From the NCBI GenBank assembly GCA_003553895.1, contig PWFM01000173.1, forward strand, positions 1 to 6,374: a stretch of DNA of 6,374 nt, given 5' to 3'. Of this stretch, positions 1 to 6,357 are shown one piece after another. The DNA comes from Syntrophomonadaceae bacterium. GTDB taxonomy: Bacteria; Bacillota; Dethiobacteria; DTU022. Each line of letters opens with the position of its first letter. The stretch's first letter is position 1. The position numbers and the translations under genes were made by a program. The notes under the pieces were generated by a model. That model did not search any database. It worked only from the letters and a program-made list of their open reading frames with translations, and was not told the DNA's origin.

Positions 1-204
1 AGGTTGGAAAGTTTCTCCCGCTACCAGGTTAACAGCTCCCTGCTTGAGAAAAGCAAAGAAGATGTCCTGGTCATGCACTGCCTGCCCGCTCACCGGGGAG
101 AAGAAATTACAGACGAGGTAATAGATGGGCCGCATTCGATCGTCTTTGACCAGGCAGAAAATCGCCTTCATGTGCAAAAGGCCATTATGGCCCTGATCAT
201 GTAA
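1..204 (+). CDS. argF: Ornithine carbamoyltransferase, C-terminal fragment (5' end outside window)
   Basis: This is the 3' end of a gene read in frame from base 1 and ending at TAA 202-204; 67 codons are present of the roughly 300-315 usual for the family. The enzyme transfers the carbamoyl group from carbamoyl phosphate to ornithine, giving citrulline in cytoplasmic arginine biosynthesis. The fragment carries the family's C-terminal signature: YQVN early on, then HCLPAHRGEEIT (about residues 25-36 of the fragment), whose Cys-Leu-Pro belongs to the ornithine-binding site, then VFDQAENRLHVQKA in the last helix. The TTG at base 4 is internal, because the frame is open to the window edge and RLESFSRYQVN fits the family. 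The catabolic form (arcB) cannot be excluded from this fragment alone, but the biosynthetic form fits well. No T-tailed hairpin follows the stop, so read-through into the next gene 58 bp downstream is possible. Confidence 0.95.
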   Translation, partial: RLESFSRYQVNSSLLEKSKEDVLVMHCLPAHRGEEITDEVIDGPHSIVFDQAENRLHVQKAIMALIM

Positions 205-248
205 GGGGACCTTTACGCCGCATTGATTAAAATATTTAAATCACTATT

Positions 249-254
249 GAGAGG
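249..254 (+). promoter_or_regulatory. Ribosome binding site that decides the activase start
   Basis: GAGAGG lies 8 nt before ATG 263 but only 2 nt before the in-frame GTG at 257. The spacing favours ATG 263 as the start and makes the two-codon-longer GTG form unlikely. Confidence 0.7.
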
Positions 255-262
255 TTGTGACG

Positions 263-3200
263 ATGGATAAAGAAAAAGAACCGTTACCTGTGATCAGCCT
301 TGGGCTGGATATTGGAGTATTTTCAGCCAAAGGTGTCCTTATAGATAAAAATGAAATTAAAAAAATCCAATACCCAACTGCTGGGCGACCGGTGGAAGCG
401 GCCCAGAAATGCCTGGATTACCTGCTGGAAAATAAGCAAGCCCGCTACGTTAATGTAGGCGTAATGGGGCAAAACGGCAAGCTGGTTGCCGAAGGCCTGG
501 GCATTAAACACCTTTTAGAAATTGAAGCCCTCCAGGCCGGGCTGGTTTACCGGCAGATCGAAGCCGATTACGCTCTTTCCCTGGGCCATGAAAACATCCA
601 TTACCTGGAGCTGGATCAAAAAGCGCAGATCCATTTTTTTAGCCGAAACGGCCAGTGCGCAGCCGGAAGCGGTTCTTTCTGGTACCAGCAGGCAACCAGG
701 ATGGGCTACAACGACCGTGAGCTGGCAGAAATTGCTGTCCAGGCTGATTCAGCTGTTCCCATTTCCGGCCGCTGTGCGGTGTTTGCCAAATCCGACATGA
801 CCCACGCCATTAATGAAGGCGCCACCCAGAGCGCCGTATCAGCCGGAATGGGCCGGGCCCTGGTGGATAATATCGTGACCAGCGTGATCCAGAACCGTTT
901 CCAGGGACCGGGCACGCTGGTGGCTCTTGGAGGCGTGGCCAATAACCGGGCTGTGATCAAGTACCTGGACGAAGCGGCGCGCAGTGAAAATATAAAACTT
1001 GATATCCCAGACGATCATGAATATATCAATGCCCTGGGCGCGGCAATTAAGGGAGACCGGTTGGAGTACGATCAGCTGGTTAATAACAGGCTGGTAACCA
1101 CGGAGTATAAGCCCGATAACCCCCTGCCGCCTTTAAACCCTGAACAGGGGCGCTACCTGGAAAGCGAATCAACTGATGCTGAGCTTGATTTTTCCCAGGT
1201 TTACCTGGGAGTAGATTGCGGTTCCGTATCTACAAAGTGCGTCCTTCTCGATCGAAACGGGCGCCAGATCGGCGGTGTATACCTGCCGACAACCGGACGA
1301 CCGGCCCTCCAGGTCCTGGCCTTAATGAAACAGCTCAAAGAACGGTACGGATCTATGATCGGCGATGCCCCCATCGTAGCCTGCACTACCGGTTCGGGCC
1401 GGTTCCTGTCGCAAAAGATCCTCAATGCCGAATATGCCGTAGACGAAATAACCTGCCAGGCCGAGGGCATTAAAAGCCTGTTTGAAGATGAGTCAACCCT
1501 TTCCATTATCGAAATTGGCGGGGAAGATTCCAAGTTCATTCAGCTTCATAATGGGATTCTTTATGATTACAATATGAACCCGGTCTGTGCTGCCGGCACC
1601 GGCACTTTCCTGGAAAACCTGGCCGAATTACTTGGCATCAGCATCAAGGAAGAGTTTTCCGATAAATCATTTGCCGCCGAATATGCCGTTGACCTGGGAG
1701 ATATCTGCACCCTTATATCACAATCTATCCTCGCTTCAGCATCGGCCCGGGGCCTGCCCCTTAATGAACAGCTGGCCAGCCTGGCCTATTCTTCAGCCCA
1801 GAATTACCTGAGCAAAACCGTGGATAAAAGGGCCCTTGACGGCAGGGTGGTTTTTGCCGGCGCTACGGCTAAAAACCATGCCCTGGCAGCAGCCCTGGCC
1901 GCTATTTGCGAAAAGACGGTTTATGTGCCCCCGGAGCCTGAACTGACCGGAGCCCTGGGCAGCGCCTTAATGGCCAGGCAATTTCACCTGAGAGGTTATG
2001 AAAGCAATTATGCCTTCCAAAACCTTTCTGCGGTAAGCAGTTTTGAAAATGATAAAAAACCATGTCGGGCTGAATGCCGACATGAACATAATTGTGTGCT
2101 TAATGTTATTAGTTTTCCGGACGGAAAAAAGTTTATTTACGGCGATCGCTGCGGCCGTTACTCCAGTATGGACAAGAAAAAAGACGGGGAGGAGCTGCCT
2201 GATTATGCCGCTAAAAGAAATGAAATTTTTCTGCAGGCGGCAGGAGAGACTGAAAACGGTGGCCCCCGGGTGGGAATCGCCCGCAGCGGACTTTACTATG
2301 AATATTACCCGTTCTGGGCTTCTTTTTTCCGCAGCCTGGGCTGTTCAGTAGTTTTATCCGATGAAAGCACCTCTGAGACCCTGCACAAGGGCAAGGCCAC
2401 GCTGGATTCAGAAATGTGTTACCCGATGAAAGTGATTATCGGGCATTACCAGGATCTAAAAGAAAAAGATCCGGACTATGTCTTTTTGCCTGAAGTGGTC
2501 AATACTGAAGACCTGCCCTGGGGAGAGGAATGGCCGCGAAATTTTGTATGCCCCCTGCTGCAGACCCTCAGGGGCACGGTCATTAATTCCATCGATTACG
2601 AACCGGAAAAAATCATCTATGCCCAGTTGAATTACAAGGACGGTTTTGCAGGAATTAAGGAACAGCTGGAACCGGCAGCCAAAAAGGTCCTTGGCAATCA
2701 GTACAGCGCGGACCTGCTCGATAAAGCGGTCCGAAGCGCTTATGAAAACCTGGCCGACTTTAGGAGCCGGCTGGTTGATGAAGCGCAGCATATGTTTGAA
2801 GACCTGAAGGCAAATTCGGATCGGGCAGCAGTAGTTTTCTTGAGCCGTTCCTATACCCTTTATGATGAATTGATTTCTAAAAAATCAATGCGCTATGCCC
2901 GGGAAAGCGGTTTGATGGCCGTTCCGCATGAATACTTTGTAGCTTACCTCCAGGCCTGGCACAGGGGTGAGATAAGTTCACCCTACCTTGATCCATACCG
3001 GGAAGAGTTTATGGCTTACTTGAGTGAACAGGTGGGTAAGATTAACAATCTTTACCCGGCTCAACTGCAAAAGATTGTCTCAGCGGTAATCATGATTAAC
3101 TTCATGAATGAGAAAGCAAAGGAAACGGGTTTGCCCAAAGTAAACATGGTCTTTTTAGACCCCTTCAAGTGCGGCCCGAACGCGATGGTCAGGCACTTTT

Positions 3201-4627
3201 TGCGCGATATGACCAGCTATTTACGCTTGACCCTGGACGAACATACCGCACCGGCGGGCATGATCACCAGGCTGGAGGCCTTCCGGAATACCTGCCTTTC
3301 CAGGGAAGAATTCCAGGCTCCGGCCATACCGTCTTCTACTACCCGCAGGGTGATCGATAAGGACTGCGAAAAAATCCTTATCCCCCAGATGACCGACCAC
3401 TCCCGTGTTTTCGCGTCCTTTTTCCGCGGCTGCGGCATTGAAGCCGAAGTCTTGCCGAGGGGTAAAGCGGGCGATCTGGCGCTGGCCCAGCTCTATGTCA
3501 ACGGGGAAGAATGTCTGCCCTTTATTCAAAACCTGCAGGATTACCTGCAGTACCTGCATTCAGAAGGCACCGGCAACGGAGAAGTCTTTTTTCAGGGCTG
3601 GGCCTGCGGTCCCTGCCGTTACGGGCTCTATGCCCCGGTCCAAACCCTGGCTATCAACAGGGCCGGTTTTGGGGAAAGGAAGGTATGCGCGATCCAGTTT
3701 GCCGATGTTGCCAAAAGATGCGGTTATCCCCAAATAATAGGCCTCTACAACGGCTTGCTGGCTATGGATATTCTTTATAAGATGCTGCACCGGGTCCGTC
3801 CTTACGAACTGGAAACCGGGTCCGCCAACCGGGTTTTCGAGTCCTACAGCGCCAAACTAACCTCTTTGCTTGAAAGTTACTCAGTGCCCCTGTTCAGCCT
3901 GTTCAGCGGCAGTTATCGCAAACCGCTGGAAGACCTGATCAGGGAAGCGGCGGAAGAATTCTGCAAAATCCCGGTTGATGAAAGCACGGTTAAACCGAGG
4001 ATATTAGTAGGCGGCGAATTTTACGTACGCATGGACGAGCGCTGCAACCAGGAAGTGATCAGAAAGATCGAAGAAGCCGGCGGTGAGGTGTGTCTGGCTC
4101 CGGTCACCGAGATATTTACTTACACCATCAATATTGATTATCACGAAACCCGCCAGGCTTTCAGGCTAAAGCGCCGGCCTTCCGATTATGTCAAGCAAAA
4201 GCTTTACAAGATCTTGATCAACCTGTCTCACCGGGACGAAGTAGCCCTGGAAAATGCAGCCGGGCCGCTGCTTGAAGATCTCCATGAACCCGCCCCCTGG
4301 GAAATCATGGATCATGCCGTAAAATATGTTTCCCGGCATTACGGCGGCGAACCGCCAATGACTATCGGCCGAACGGCCGCTTTCAGCAGCCGGGACAGGG
4401 TGGCAGGGGCTATCTTTGTCGCGCCCTTTACCTGCATGCCCAGTTCCGTTGTCGAAGCCCAGCAGGGACTCCTGCAGGATGACCTGGGGCTCCCGGTAGT
4501 TACCGTTTATTACGACGGCAAGGAAAACGCCAACCGTGATGAAATGGTTGAGGGCCTCGTTTTTCAGGCCCGCCAGAGACTTAACAGCGATCTGCCGGTT
4601 CCAGAAGCAGAATATCAGCTGCCCTGA
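263..4627 (+). CDS. Large fused acyl-CoA dehydratase activase-related protein (two BadF/BcrA-type ATPase domains + DUF2229-like + HGD-D-like)
   Basis: A single 1454-residue chain (numbered from ATG 263) resembling the large 2-hydroxyacyl-CoA dehydratase activase-related proteins of anaerobes (COG1924 joined to COG3580/3581-like parts). Copy 1 of the ASKHA ATPase fold spans about 12-265: LGLDIG 13-18, QCAAGSG with Cys132, GRCAVFAKSD with Cys171, ALGGVANN 221-228. Copy 2 spans about 313-575: LGVDCG 315-320, TTGSGR 375-380, IGGEDSK 418-424, VCAAGTG with Cys442, DICTLISQS with Cys482, VFAGATAKN 530-538. A linker holds Cys601, 605, 611 and 630. A DUF2229-like part starts near 669 (YYEYYPFW, Cys719, Cys763). 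The dehydratase-like remainder has DEHTAPAG with Asp992, TRLEAF, GEECLPF with Cys1084, ACGPCRYG with Cys1115/1118, GEFYVR and FTCMPSS with Cys1391. Characterised small activators (HgdC) use ATP hydrolysis and a [4Fe-4S] cluster bridging two subunits to push a low-potential electron into a partner. Here both modules are in one soluble chain with no signal peptide or membrane segment. The substrate is unknown. Copy 1 lacks the GGxDSK-type motif (LELDQKA at 115-121 instead). The 3' end overlaps the convergent YolD-like gene by 47 bp. Confidence 0.9.
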   Translation: MDKEKEPLPVISLGLDIGVFSAKGVLIDKNEIKKIQYPTAGRPVEAAQKCLDYLLENKQARYVNVGVMGQNGKLVAEGLGIKHLLEIEALQAGLVYRQIEADYALSLGHENIHYLELDQKAQIHFFSRNGQCAAGSGSFWYQQATRMGYNDRELAEIAVQADSAVPISGRCAVFAKSDMTHAINEGATQSAVSAGMGRALVDNIVTSVIQNRFQGPGTLVALGGVANNRAVIKYLDEAARSENIKLDIPDDHEYINALGAAIKGDRLEYDQLVNNRLVTTEYKPDNPLPPLNPEQGRYLESESTDAELDFSQVYLGVDCGSVSTKCVLLDRNGRQIGGVYLPTTGRPALQVLALMKQLKERYGSMIGDAPIVACTTGSGRFLSQKILNAEYAVDEITCQAEGIKSLFEDESTLSIIEIGGEDSKFIQLHNGILYDYNMNPVCAAGTGTFLENLAELLGISIKEEFSDKSFAAEYAVDLGDICTLISQSILASASARGLPLNEQLASLAYSSAQNYLSKTVDKRALDGRVVFAGATAKNHALAAALAAICEKTVYVPPEPELTGALGSALMARQFHLRGYESNYAFQNLSAVSSFENDKKPCRAECRHEHNCVLNVISFPDGKKFIYGDRCGRYSSMDKKKDGEELPDYAAKRNEIFLQAAGETENGGPRVGIARSGLYYEYYPFWASFFRSLGCSVVLSDESTSETLHKGKATLDSEMCYPMKVIIGHYQDLKEKDPDYVFLPEVVNTEDLPWGEEWPRNFVCPLLQTLRGTVINSIDYEPEKIIYAQLNYKDGFAGIKEQLEPAAKKVLGNQYSADLLDKAVRSAYENLADFRSRLVDEAQHMFEDLKANSDRAAVVFLSRSYTLYDELISKKSMRYARESGLMAVPHEYFVAYLQAWHRGEISSPYLDPYREEFMAYLSEQVGKINNLYPAQLQKIVSAVIMINFMNEKAKETGLPKVNMVFLDPFKCGPNAMVRHFLRDMTSYLRLTLDEHTAPAGMITRLEAFRNTCLSREEFQAPAIPSSTTRRVIDKDCEKILIPQMTDHSRVFASFFRGCGIEAEVLPRGKAGDLALAQLYVNGEECLPFIQNLQDYLQYLHSEGTGNGEVFFQGWACGPCRYGLYAPVQTLAINRAGFGERKVCAIQFADVAKRCGYPQIIGLYNGLLAMDILYKMLHRVRPYELETGSANRVFESYSAKLTSLLESYSVPLFSLFSGSYRKPLEDLIREAAEEFCKIPVDESTVKPRILVGGEFYVRMDERCNQEVIRKIEEAGGEVCLAPVTEIFTYTINIDYHETRQAFRLKRRPSDYVKQKLYKILINLSHRDEVALENAAGPLLEDLHEPAPWEIMDHAVKYVSRHYGGEPPMTIGRTAAFSSRDRVAGAIFVAPFTCMPSSVVEAQQGLLQDDLGLPVVTVYYDGKENANRDEMVEGLVFQARQRLNSDLPVPEAEYQLP
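2061..2084 (+). repeat. Perfect 8-bp inverted repeat inside the activase gene
   Basis: CATGTCGG (2061-2068) and CCGACATG (2077-2084) are perfect reverse complements with an 8-nt loop. The repeat lies over the codons for the first cysteines of the CX3CX5C linker between the ATPase and DUF2229-like parts. It has no T-run and sits within coding sequence, so it is not a terminator. It may be chance or an mRNA hairpin at a domain boundary. Confidence 0.45.
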
Positions 4628-4931
4628 CTGACCGGGGCCGGCCCGGTCCCGAGCTGAAATAAATCCTGCCGCCGGCGCAGTCGCTGCTCAGGGGGATTCC
4701 GGTAAAGCTTTCCCGGCCGGTTCCGGTAAAAACTGTTACCTGCAGGGCCCGTTTACCGGCCAGGGCCTGTTCGAAAATCTGCTGCAGCCGTTCTCGTTCT
4801 TGCTCGTCGAGGTCGGGGCGGCTGCTTTCTTCTGCCCGGCTACTTTGCCTGCAGTGTTCCTGCAGGCTGCCCCGGTGCTCGGGGAGCATCATCTTGCTGC
4901 AGGCAAACTGCTGGTTAATTTTTTTGCTCAT
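4581..4931 (-). CDS. YolD-like family protein, partner of the Y-family polymerase
   Basis: A 116-residue protein starting at ATG 4931-4929 and ending at TAA 4583-4581. It resembles the YolD-like family (B. subtilis YolD and relatives), small proteins commonly encoded beside UvrX/YqjW-type polymerases and proposed to act like UmuD; their biochemistry is poorly known. Visible family marks are MMLPEH at residues 14-19, PDLDEQERERL at about 39-49 heading a helix, a beta-rich second half containing VTVFTGTG, and a terminal ADILLLEP resembling the family's closing 'DI-hydrophobic' strand. The length fits the family. It lacks the basic RGxxKW-like N-terminal stretch of many homologues. The start codon shares ATGA with the polymerase stop, and AGGGGG lies 9 nt upstream, so translation is probably coupled and expression follows the same LexA-controlled promoter. 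Its last 47 bp overlap the 3' end of the convergent activase gene. No UmuD-type Ser-Lys self-cleavage site is evident. The family call is by motif memory, not a search. Confidence 0.82.
   Translation of the reverse strand: MSKKINQQFACSKMMLPEHRGSLQEHCRQSSRAEESSRPDLDEQERERLQQIFEQALAGKRALQVTVFTGTGRESFTGIPLSSDCAGGRIYFSSGPGRPRSVRAADILLLEPADRC
4631..4647. repeat. GC-rich inverted repeat just past the activase stop
   Basis: ACCGGG (4631-4636) pairs perfectly with CCCGGT (4642-4647) around a 5-nt loop, starting 4 nt after the activase stop. No T-run follows on either strand, so it is at best a weak or factor-assisted stop. It lies inside the YolD-like coding region, where GC-rich codons could produce it by chance. 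Confidence 0.35.
4847..4867. repeat. 7-bp inverted repeat inside the YolD-like gene
   Basis: GCCTGCA (4847-4853) and TGCAGGC (4861-4867) are perfect reverse complements around a 7-nt loop, within the first quarter of the YolD-like gene. CTGCAG is frequent in this neighbourhood, so coincidence is likely. Confidence 0.3.
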
Positions 4932-6160
4932 GAATCATGGCCCCCTATTTTACCGGCGCGCTGGAAAAACTGGGCCCCCGGTTGGAGCGAGGCCGCCTTG
5001 AAAAGGCTGGTTTTGCCAAACCGTTCACGGACCAGGTCCATTACCGCGGACAGGGTATCCTCCCTTTCGCTGCCGCCGGAAAAGGGAAAGCGGAGCTGTC
5101 GGTATGAACTTAACCCGCTTAAACTTATACCGACCGCCCGCACCGGCTTCCGGTCCCAGTGCTTGCGAAACAGGTGCCGGACGGTGGGATAGACTTCCGC
5201 CGCGGTGGCTGCCGGATCCGGTAATTTTTTTTGCCTGGAAAAGCCGGTGGGGCAAGCAAAGTCGGCTCCCTTGCAGTAAAGGTGGACGGTGGAACCCACT
5301 TTGCCGTGCCGGCGGGCCCTGAAACAGACTTCTTCGGCCATTTCCAGCAGGACCAGCTCAATTTCGGCCTGTTTGCGGTAATCCCGGGGCAGGGTGGCCG
5401 TGTGGCCGATCCCTTTTTGCTCGCTCACCGGATCGGGCTCCACCGTGGAATAGTCAATGCCGCGGGCATTCAGCCACAACACTTCGCCGTTGATTCCCCA
5501 GCGTCGGCGCAGCATTTCCCGGGGCAGGCCGGCCAGATGGCCGATGGTGCGCACCCCGATACGGTGAAAGTTCTTTTCCATGCGATGCCCCACCCCGAAC
5601 AGGGACCCGATCGGCAGGCTCCAGGTATAGCGGGGATAGTTATCGTTGTTAAGCTCAAAAAATCCTTCCCGGCTTTTCTTGGCAAAACAGTCACAGGCCA
5701 TCTTGGCCTGGAGCAGGTTTTCTCCCATGCCGATGCGGCAGCGGATACCGGTTTCTTGCCACACCTGCGCATTCACAGCGGCGGCGATTTGTTTCGGCGG
5801 TCCGAAAATATTTTCCAAACCGGTAAGATCAAGAAACTGCTCGTCGATAGAATAAGGCAGGACCCGGTCGGTGTACTGTTCGAAGATCCGGGTTATGCGC
5901 AGAGAATAGTCGATATAGGTTTGCATATGTGGGTGCACGAAAATTACCCGGGGGCACAACCGCCGGGCTTCCCAGGCCGGCTGGCCGGTTTTGACGCCAA
6001 AACTCTTTGCTTCAGGGCTGGCGGCGAGGACGATCCCGTGACGCAGGGCCGGATCGCCGCAAACGGCTACCGGTTTGCCGCGCAGGGCGGGGTTCCGACT
6101 CATTTCCACGCCGGCATAAAACGATTCCATATCGGCCAGGAAAATAACTTTGGACCGCAC
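4928..6160 (-). CDS. Y-family translesion DNA polymerase, UvrX/YqjW (UmuC-like) type
   Basis: A 410-residue error-prone polymerase that copies past damaged template bases. The palm carries the metal-binding acids: Asp10 in FLADMESFY, and Asp106-Glu107 in YSIDEQFLD. Phe14-Tyr15 follow, with Tyr15 at the steric-gate position that excludes ribonucleotides. VLAASPEAKSFG (44-55) and VHPHMQTYIDYS (75-86) fit the UvrX/YqjW branch rather than classical DinB. A helix-hairpin-helix-like stretch spans about 188-214 (FGVGHRMEKNF onwards). The little finger follows from about 245. QLRFPF at 355-360 looks like a divergent sliding-clamp-binding motif, followed by the family's C-terminal helix and FGKTSLFKAASL. 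The length is normal and all key residues are present. The start is GTG 6160-6158: an in-frame stop (TAG, 6169-6167) lies just upstream, and AGGTGG sits 10 nt before the GTG. It is first in a two-gene operon with the YolD-like gene (ATGA overlap), and a LexA box covers its promoter region. Confidence 0.93.
   Translation of the reverse strand: MRSKVIFLADMESFYAGVEMSRNPALRGKPVAVCGDPALRHGIVLAASPEAKSFGVKTGQPAWEARRLCPRVIFVHPHMQTYIDYSLRITRIFEQYTDRVLPYSIDEQFLDLTGLENIFGPPKQIAAAVNAQVWQETGIRCRIGMGENLLQAKMACDCFAKKSREGFFELNNDNYPRYTWSLPIGSLFGVGHRMEKNFHRIGVRTIGHLAGLPREMLRRRWGINGEVLWLNARGIDYSTVEPDPVSEQKGIGHTATLPRDYRKQAEIELVLLEMAEEVCFRARRHGKVGSTVHLYCKGADFACPTGFSRQKKLPDPAATAAEVYPTVRHLFRKHWDRKPVRAVGISLSGLSSYRQLRFPFSGGSEREDTLSAVMDLVRERFGKTSLFKAASLQPGAQFFQRAGKIGGHDS
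4941..4946 (-). promoter_or_regulatory. Ribosome binding site of the YolD-like gene
   Basis: AGGGGG on the minus strand, 9 nt before ATG 4931, inside the last codons of the polymerase gene. Together with the ATGA stop/start overlap it supports coupled re-initiation. Confidence 0.55.
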
Positions 6161-6170
6161 GGGTAACTAA

Positions 6171-6176
6171 CCACCT
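6171..6176 (-). promoter_or_regulatory. Ribosome binding site of the polymerase
   Basis: AGGTGG on the minus strand, 10 nt before GTG 6160. With the in-frame stop just upstream of the GTG, it fixes the start at this GTG. Confidence 0.65.
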
Positions 6177-6182
6177 GTTCTG

Positions 6183-6196
6183 CGAACGTATGTTTG
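6183..6196. promoter_or_regulatory. LexA (DinR) operator, Gram-positive type
   Basis: CGAACGTATGTTTG matches the Bacillus-type LexA consensus CGAACRNRYGTTYC at 13 of 14 positions; the core is GAAC-N4-GTTT with one change from the symmetric GAAC-N4-GTTC. It begins 22 nt upstream of the polymerase GTG and lies just downstream of the TATAAT element, over the expected transcription start. LexA binding here should block the promoter until DNA damage triggers RecA-stimulated LexA cleavage. Site recognition is from the sequence; regulation is inferred. Confidence 0.82.
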
Positions 6197-6204
6197 CATT
6201 AGTT

Positions 6205-6233
6205 ATTATAACCTGTCGGAGGAAAAAATAAAA
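6205..6233 (-). promoter_or_regulatory. Promoter of the polymerase-YolD operon
   Basis: On the minus strand a perfect TATAAT -10 lies at 6210-6205. At a 17-nt spacing the -35 (6233-6228) reads TTTTAT, a poor match to TTGACA. The expected start point is near 6198, giving a leader of about 38 nt that begins at the LexA box. A strong -10 with a weak -35 is plausible for a repressor-controlled promoter. Confidence 0.6.
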
Positions 6234-6284
6234 GGGGCAACAAAAAAGGCGATAGAGGCCGTTTCGCTCACAGGGGCGCTGGGC

Positions 6285-6324
6285 CGGTTGTTCGATTGTG
6301 CTGGAAACTGATTAAAAACAACCG
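6285..6324. repeat. 8-bp inverted repeat in the divergent intergenic region
   Basis: CGGTTGTT (6285-6292) and AACAACCG (6317-6324) are perfect reverse complements 24 nt apart, just upstream of the rightward promoter-like sequence. They could be two half-sites of a regulator of the gene to the right, or the base of a hairpin. Chance cannot be excluded. Confidence 0.4.
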
Positions 6325-6328
6325 ATCG

Positions 6329-6357
6329 CTTACAAATATGGCTGGATCTATTATAAT
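6329..6357 (+). promoter_or_regulatory. Candidate rightward promoter for a gene beyond the window
   Basis: CTTACA (6329-6334, 4 of 6 to TTGACA), a 17-nt spacer, then a perfect TATAAT (6352-6357). The start would fall near 6364. No coding start is visible in the remaining 10 bases, so the controlled gene lies outside the window. Confidence 0.5.

Noticed and set aside
223..250. TTGATT-16-TATTGA as an activase promoter
   Set aside because: The -10 matches only about half of the consensus and would place the start inside or past the ribosome binding site.
257..262. GTG 257 as the activase start
   Set aside because: Only 2 nt separate it from GAGAGG, whereas ATG 263 has an 8-nt spacing.
1201..1539. 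Open frames of about 60-110 codons in other frames across the activase gene (for example here and near 2456-2791 and 3221-3559)
   Set aside because: All lie inside the clearly coding activase frame, with no recognisable motif or convincing ribosome binding site.
3530..3560. Clustered CTGCAG-like words as a repeat array
   Set aside because: They encode LQDYLQYLH in frame and reflect repeated Leu-Gln codons. There is no regular spacing of repeats and spacers.
4631..4647. GC-rich hairpin as an intrinsic terminator of the activase gene
   Set aside because: There is no T-run after the stem on either strand, so it is listed only as an inverted repeat.
5231..6166. Long open frame (311 codons) on the plus strand opposite the polymerase gene
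   Set aside because: It mirrors a well-supported gene with all catalytic motifs. The translation shows no family resemblance, and high-GC codons on the opposite strand commonly leave such open frames.
6241..6268. Possible minus-strand terminator (GCGA/TCGC stem followed by CTTTTTT)
   Set aside because: The stem has only 4 bp with an 11-nt loop, too weak to call. No leftward gene is seen upstream of it in the window.
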